9,930 bases of DNA. It comes from Thermoplasmata archaeon (GTDB lineage: Archaea > Thermoplasmatota > Penumbrarchaeia > Penumbrarchaeales > EX4484-36). The stretch is from NCBI GenBank assembly GCA_021160765.1, contig JAGHBW010000082.1:1-9930 (forward strand), read 5' to 3'. Position numbers and translations under genes: made by a program. Positions 7,177-9,930 of this stretch are shown piece by piece. The notes under the pieces were generated by a model, which was not told where the DNA came from, did not search any database, and was given only the letters and a program-made list of their open reading frames with translations. Each line of letters opens with the position of its first letter. Within the stretch, counting starts at the first letter, position 1.

Positions 7177-7201
7177 TTTAAATATTTTTAAACTATTTAA
7201 A
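7177..7201 (+). promoter_or_regulatory. AT-rich promoter and dyad of the regulator operon
   Basis: Inverted arms TTTAAATA (7177-7184) and TATTTAAA (7194-7201) are perfect and flank nine bases. The left arm is also a plausible TATA box: its centre is 27 bases before ATG 7208, so the message would be leaderless. A site overlapping the promoter of a winged-helix gene is the usual arrangement for autoregulation, but binding is inferred. Confidence 0.45.
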
Positions 7202-7207
7202 TTGGTG

Positions 7208-7612
7208 ATGAGCGGCGAGATAAGGCATCACCTGCAGGCTCTGCTGAGGAAGCTGGGGCTCTCAGAGAGCGACAGTGCAGTCCTCTCAACACTGGTGCTC
7301 TCCAGAACCCCCTTAAGCGCTGAGGAGCTCTCAAAGAGGACCGGGTACAGCCTGGCATCCATATCCCTCTCCCTCACAAGGCTCAGGAAGAACTACATGG
7401 TGGAGAAGAGGAGAGAGGGTGGCAGATATATCTACTGGCCAGCAAAGGGGGTCGTTGAAAACTTCACCTCATTCTTAAGGGAGATCCTGGAGGGACACGT
7501 CAAACCCTTTTTGAGGGCGCTTGAGGTGGAAGAGGACAGGGCATTCAACGACCTGCGGAGGGAGTTAAGAGAGCTGGAGAGAACACTCAAAGGTCTTGTG
7601 GAAAGAGGGTGA
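7208..7612 (+). CDS. Winged-helix transcriptional regulator, MarR/TrmB/GbsR-like (134 aa)
   Basis: A likely DNA-binding repressor or activator. Residues about 15-80 form a winged helix: LGLSESDSAVLSTLVLS is the first helix, LSAEELSKRTGYS and SISLSLTRLRKNYMV are the helix-turn-helix, and VEKRREGGRYIYWPAK is the wing. The C-terminal 35 residues, with RRELRELERTLKGL, look like a coiled coil for dimerisation. ATG 7208 is chosen over upstream TTG 7154, which would overlap the surface protein gene and translate the promoter. GGTGATG overlaps the start. The radical SAM gene begins four bases after this stop, so the two are surely co-transcribed, and the regulator may control its partner. The exact family (MarR, TrmB or GbsR) cannot be settled by eye. 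No effector-binding domain is present beyond the coiled coil. Confidence 0.8.
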   Translation: MSGEIRHHLQALLRKLGLSESDSAVLSTLVLSRTPLSAEELSKRTGYSLASISLSLTRLRKNYMVEKRREGGRYIYWPAKGVVENFTSFLREILEGHVKPFLRALEVEEDRAFNDLRRELRELERTLKGLVERG

Positions 7613-7613
7613 T
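7608..7613 (+). promoter_or_regulatory. Shine-Dalgarno site overlapping the regulator stop codon
   Basis: GGTGAT contains the TGA stop of the regulator (7610-7612) and lies three bases before ATG 7617. This arrangement favours translational coupling and identifies 7617, rather than GTG 7596, as the start of the radical SAM gene. Confidence 0.65.
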
Positions 7614-7616
7614 ACC

Positions 7617-9188
7617 ATGCCAGAAGTAGTAATATCCACCGATAGAACACTTATGAGCAACCACCACGGAAAGGAGTTTCTGGGGTTCGGCGCCACAGGC
7701 GCTCCCGTGATACTTCCCAGAAGGGTCTGGATGTACCTCTTCGCCCCGAAGATGAAGGTTGACTCCGAAGGGAGGCCGTGGCAGGCATCATACGGTATGA
7801 GGAAGATTGAGGCGGCTCTTCAGGATGCTGGATACGACGCTCAGATCATAGACCCAGACCACCTAAAAGGGCACCTTAAAACTGCTAAGGTTCTCCTCAT
7901 CTCGCATCACGATTATTTCGGTTTTGGCCCCCCCTCCTCCACATTCGCTTCCATTTTCAAGATGAAAACGGTGAACGCACTCTCCTTTGAGGAGTTCATG
8001 GAAAAGCCGGAGATAAGGGAGGCGAAGAGAAGGGGACTTAAGATAATCGCTGGTGGGCCTTCAGCGTGGCAGTGGACATACAGGGAGGAGGAGAGGAAAA
8101 AATGGGGGGTGGACACGGTGGTGGAGGGTGAGGGGGAGAGGATCGTAGTTGAACTGGTGGAAAAGGCGCTTAAAGGGGAGGAGCTCCCTGAATGGGTGTC
8201 CATGCCCCCCAAGGAGGCACCCACACTGGAGGAGATACCGCTGATAAAAGCCCCTTCAGTAAACGGTATGGTTGAGATAATGAGAGGGTGCCCGAGGGGG
8301 TGCAAGTTCTGCTCTGTCACCTTACGGCCCCTCCGCTTCATCCCCTATGAAAATATTGAGAAGGAGATCATGGTCAACGTAAGGGGTGGGGTCAAGGACG
8401 GCATACTTCAGTCAGAGGATGTACTTCTTTACGGCGCCAGGGGGGTGATACCCAACGGTGAGAAGGTGCTGAAACTGATGAAGCTGGCCAAGAGGCACTA
8501 CAGGAAGGTGGTATGGTCCCACGCATCAATTGCAGCCATTGTAAAATCGGAGAGGGATGAGAAGCTCATAAGCAGGATCTCAGAGGTTCTTCTGGACGAT
8601 AAACAGAGATGGTGGGGGGCGGAGATCGGGGTGGAGACTGGCTCCCCCCGCCTGGCGGATATAATAATGCCGGCCAAGGCAAAGCCCTTTGACACCAAGG
8701 AGTGGCCCTCCTTGGTTGTTGAGGCTGCCGGTATAATGGAGGACAACAACCTGATTCCAGCAATGACGCTCATAGCTGGGCTTCCTGAGGAGAACGAAGA
8801 GGATGTGATGAAGACGCTGGAGCTGGTGGATGACCTCTGGGACTTCAAAGGGATAATAATGCCCATGTTCTTCGTTCCAATGGGACTGCTAAAAAGGGAG
8901 GACTGGTTCAGGGCCTACAACCTCTCCGATGCCCATGTTGAACTTCTGAAAAGGTGTCTGACACACGGGATAAGGCAGGGGAAGAGGATACTGAAGGAGT
9001 ACTTTGATGATAGGTGGTGGGGTGCCTTCATAACACCCTTCTACTGGGGCTTCATATCAGCGGTTGAGAGGGCCGCCAGACACTACGGATATCTGAGCTA
9101 TCCCCCGGGGAGGGAGAGAAGGTCATCTCTGCCGCACTTGAAGGATATAAAAATAGGGGCCTTCCTGAGGAGGCCGAGAACACACTGA
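7617..9188 (+). CDS. B12-binding-type radical SAM enzyme, similar to archaeal GDGT ring synthase (Grs) group (523 aa)
   Basis: A radical S-adenosylmethionine enzyme. The cluster motif C225-PRG-C229-KF-C232 (CxxxCxxC) binds the [4Fe-4S] cluster. The N-terminal about 190 residues look like a Rossmann-type B12-binding domain, with IEAALQDAGYDAQIIDPDHL and the GGPSAWQW loop; the usual DxHxxG cobalt-ligand motif is not seen. The C-terminal half has GVETGSPRL, AGLPEENEEDV and a Trp-rich end. From memory of the family, the combination of TLMSN, YGMRKIEAAL and IETGSPRL-like segments resembles archaeal proteins that include the GDGT ring synthases GrsA/GrsB, which build cyclopentane rings into tetraether lipids. 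That specific role is inferred. A different lipid or cofactor radical reaction is equally possible. It forms an operon with the upstream regulator and ends one base from the convergent L40e gene. Confidence 0.88.
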   Translation: MPEVVISTDRTLMSNHHGKEFLGFGATGAPVILPRRVWMYLFAPKMKVDSEGRPWQASYGMRKIEAALQDAGYDAQIIDPDHLKGHLKTAKVLLISHHDYFGFGPPSSTFASIFKMKTVNALSFEEFMEKPEIREAKRRGLKIIAGGPSAWQWTYREEERKKWGVDTVVEGEGERIVVELVEKALKGEELPEWVSMPPKEAPTLEEIPLIKAPSVNGMVEIMRGCPRGCKFCSVTLRPLRFIPYENIEKEIMVNVRGGVKDGILQSEDVLLYGARGVIPNGEKVLKLMKLAKRHYRKVVWSHASIAAIVKSERDEKLISRISEVLLDDKQRWWGAEIGVETGSPRLADIIMPAKAKPFDTKEWPSLVVEAAGIMEDNNLIPAMTLIAGLPEENEEDVMKTLELVDDLWDFKGIIMPMFFVPMGLLKREDWFRAYNLSDAHVELLKRCLTHGIRQGKRILKEYFDDRWWGAFITPFYWGFISAVERAARHYGYLSYPPGRERRSSLPHLKDIKIGAFLRRPRTH

Positions 9189-9189
9189 A

Positions 9190-9339
9190 TTACTTACCTC
9201 TGCTCTCCCTGGACTTGGGTCTTAAACCTTTATAGCCACATTTTCTGCAGTGAGTGGCTTTCATGGGGTTTCTGGCATAGCACCTCATGCATATCTTCTT
9301 GTAGAGCAGTCTTTTCTCCGCCTCCGGAAACCTTGCCAT
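9190..9339 (-). CDS. rpl40e: Ribosomal protein L40e (49 aa)
   Basis: A small zinc-ribbon protein of the large ribosomal subunit, found in archaea and, fused to ubiquitin, in eukaryotes. Translation of the minus strand begins MARFPEAEKRLLYKK and ends KSRESRGK. The zinc site is C17-MR-C20 and C31-RK-C34. Its basic composition and 49-residue length match the archaeal family, and it is too short to be found by length-limited gene searches. The start at 9339 is supported by GGTG (9346-9349) six bases upstream and a TATA box at 9378-9387. It is convergent with the radical SAM gene, with one base between their stops. Identity is clear. Confidence 0.95.
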   Translation of the reverse strand: MARFPEAEKRLLYKKICMRCYARNPMKATHCRKCGYKGLRPKSRESRGK

Positions 9340-9377
9340 TTCAAGCACCTACCGTGAGTGCCTTCTAAATATTCCCG

Positions 9378-9387
9378 ATATATAAAG
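9378..9387 (-). promoter_or_regulatory. TATA box for L40e
   Basis: The minus strand reads CTTTATATAT, a near-ideal archaeal box A. It predicts transcription from about 9356 and a leader of about 17 bases containing the GGTG ribosome binding site. Confidence 0.6.
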
Positions 9388-9435
9388 ATGTTGATTAGAC
9401 ACTTTTACAGCATCAGGCAGAACACGCTTATTGGA

Positions 9436-9453
9436 TGGAGCAGGGTGGAGCAG
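9436..9453 (+). repeat. Short direct repeat TGGAGCAG x2
   Basis: TGGAGCAG occurs at 9436-9443 and again at 9446-9453, a spacing of 10 bp, or about one helical turn. It lies in the gap between L40e and the recombinase-like gene. It could be a pair of protein-binding half-sites or chance. The rest of the 9340-9587 gap holds AT-rich promoter sequence and no tRNA that I can find. Confidence 0.3.
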
Positions 9454-9506
9454 TAAGCCTTTAAGGAGACATTTTAGTTGTAATTCCTCACCTGGAGACA
9501 GCAAAT

Positions 9507-9514
9507 AATATAAG
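9507..9514 (+). promoter_or_regulatory. Possible TATA box of the recombinase-like gene
   Basis: AATATAAG in an AT-rich stretch would start transcription near 9536 and give a leader of about 50 bases. The following leader contains complementary arms CGGGGG (9530-9535) and CCCCCG (9574-9579), the second touching the ribosome binding site. The evidence is weak. Confidence 0.3.
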
Positions 9515-9587
9515 TTATTTATTGGCCGACGGGGGTCCCATGCGTTAAACTCATATAGCCATAATTGTATTATCCCCCGGTGATTCC

Positions 9588-9930
9588 ATGACAGATGTGG
9601 CAAGAGTCAGAAGAGATATTAACGACTTCTTTAATGGATACCCAAAAGAGAACACACGGGTAACCTACCTCTCCGGTATGCGTACCTTCTTCCGCTCCGT
9701 CTACGGCCTCCGTGACGCTTTTGACGTGATAGATTACGGAAACAAATATCTCAGAGAAATAGCTGAAGGCAGGGACTGGGGTGCTGATGTCAGACGCTTC
9801 TTAGCTGAGCAATCCACTGCACCTCCTAAGACACAGTTTGTTCGCTGGAGTACTCTGAAGTCTTTCTTCCGCTGGGCTTTCTACGATGACCCGATGATAG
9901 AGGGAAAACTGACTACACTGGGACGTGGGA
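9588..9930 (+). CDS. Probable tyrosine recombinase/integrase, N-terminal part (3' end outside window)
   Basis: Only 114 residues are visible. They look like the SAM-like core-binding domain that precedes the catalytic domain of phage-type integrases: a helix VARVRRDINDFFNGY, then NTRVTYLSGMRTFFRSVYG, and later STLKSFFRWAFYDDP. The first is the typical segment that contacts DNA. The catalytic Arg, His and Tyr would lie beyond the window, so the family cannot be confirmed here. ATG 9588 is supported by GGTGAT at 9579-9584. Arginine codons include many CGT and CGC, whereas neighbouring genes use mostly AGG and AGA, which suggests foreign origin. This may be one end of an integrated element lying to the right. 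Another helical DNA-binding protein is possible. Confidence 0.55.
   Translation, partial: MTDVARVRRDINDFFNGYPKENTRVTYLSGMRTFFRSVYGLRDAFDVIDYGNKYLREIAEGRDWGADVRRFLAEQSTAPPKTQFVRWSTLKSFFRWAFYDDPMIEGKLTTLGRG

Noticed and set aside
7154..7207. Longer start (TTG 7154) for the winged-helix regulator
   Set aside because: It overlaps the surface protein gene and encodes the AT-rich promoter. ATG 7208 fits the promoter position.
7596..7616. GTG 7596 start for the radical SAM gene
   Set aside because: It has no ribosome binding site, whereas ATG 7617 follows GGTGAT directly.
7913..8866. Long minus-strand frames inside the radical SAM gene
   Set aside because: They are Ser/Pro-rich shadow frames created by the purine-rich codons of the real gene.
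9520..9560. Minus-strand GGGACCCCCGTCGGCC resembling a tRNA 3' end
   Set aside because: There is no TTCGA-type T loop, no matching 5' acceptor strand and no anticodon arm. It is not a tRNA.
9349..9603. 84-codon minus-strand reading frame between L40e and the recombinase-like gene
   Set aside because: Composition is not protein-like, no family is recognisable, it covers the L40e promoter and runs into the start of the recombinase gene. It is probably a chance open frame.

Overview
This window is almost certainly archaeal chromosome. Its left edge carries the 3' part of sn-glycerol-1-phosphate dehydrogenase, the enzyme that sets archaeal lipid stereochemistry. A complete 49-codon ribosomal protein L40e lies near the right edge. 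Promoters look archaeal (TATA box about 26 bp before the start), Shine-Dalgarno motifs are of the GGTGA/GGAGGTGA type, and arginine is mostly AGG/AGA. The set of genes (presenilin-type membrane protease, VNDPP-repeat surface protein, B12-type radical SAM enzyme) suggests a euryarchaeote, possibly a member of Thermoplasmatota, but the lineage is an inference that I cannot prove from this sequence.

Layout, left to right. 1-680 (+): egsA, 5' truncated by the window. 670-1383 (-): an unrecognised protein with about seven membrane segments, whose 3' end overlaps that of egsA. 1505-1774 (-): a small single-domain RRM RNA-binding protein of a type commoner in bacteria than in archaea, with its own hairpin terminator and a palindrome beside its ribosome binding site. 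1927-3081 (+): a presenilin/signal peptide peptidase-like GxGD aspartyl protease of the membrane. 3095-4717 (-): an HtpX-like M48 zinc metalloprotease with a long C-terminal extension, convergent with the presenilin-like gene. 4873-7164 (+): a large exported, membrane-anchored surface protein made of a beta-helix and Ig/cadherin-like domains. 7208-7612 and 7617-9188 (+): a winged-helix regulator and a B12-binding-type radical SAM enzyme in a tight two-gene operon. 9190-9339 (-): L40e. 9588-9930 (+): the N-terminal part of a probable tyrosine recombinase, cut by the window and with a different codon usage, perhaps the edge of an integrated element.

The shared theme is the cell envelope: lipid backbone synthesis (egsA), possible lipid-core modification by the radical SAM enzyme (resembles the archaeal GDGT ring synthase group, not proven), two membrane proteases and a surface protein. 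The most interesting candidates are the regulator/radical SAM operon, the RRM protein with its leader palindrome, and the back-to-back pair of membrane proteases. Several promoters are placed so that transcripts would begin at or within a few bases of the start codon (leaderless), while other genes have strong Shine-Dalgarno sites. I saw no rRNA, tRNA or CRISPR array. I found no confirmed new system.
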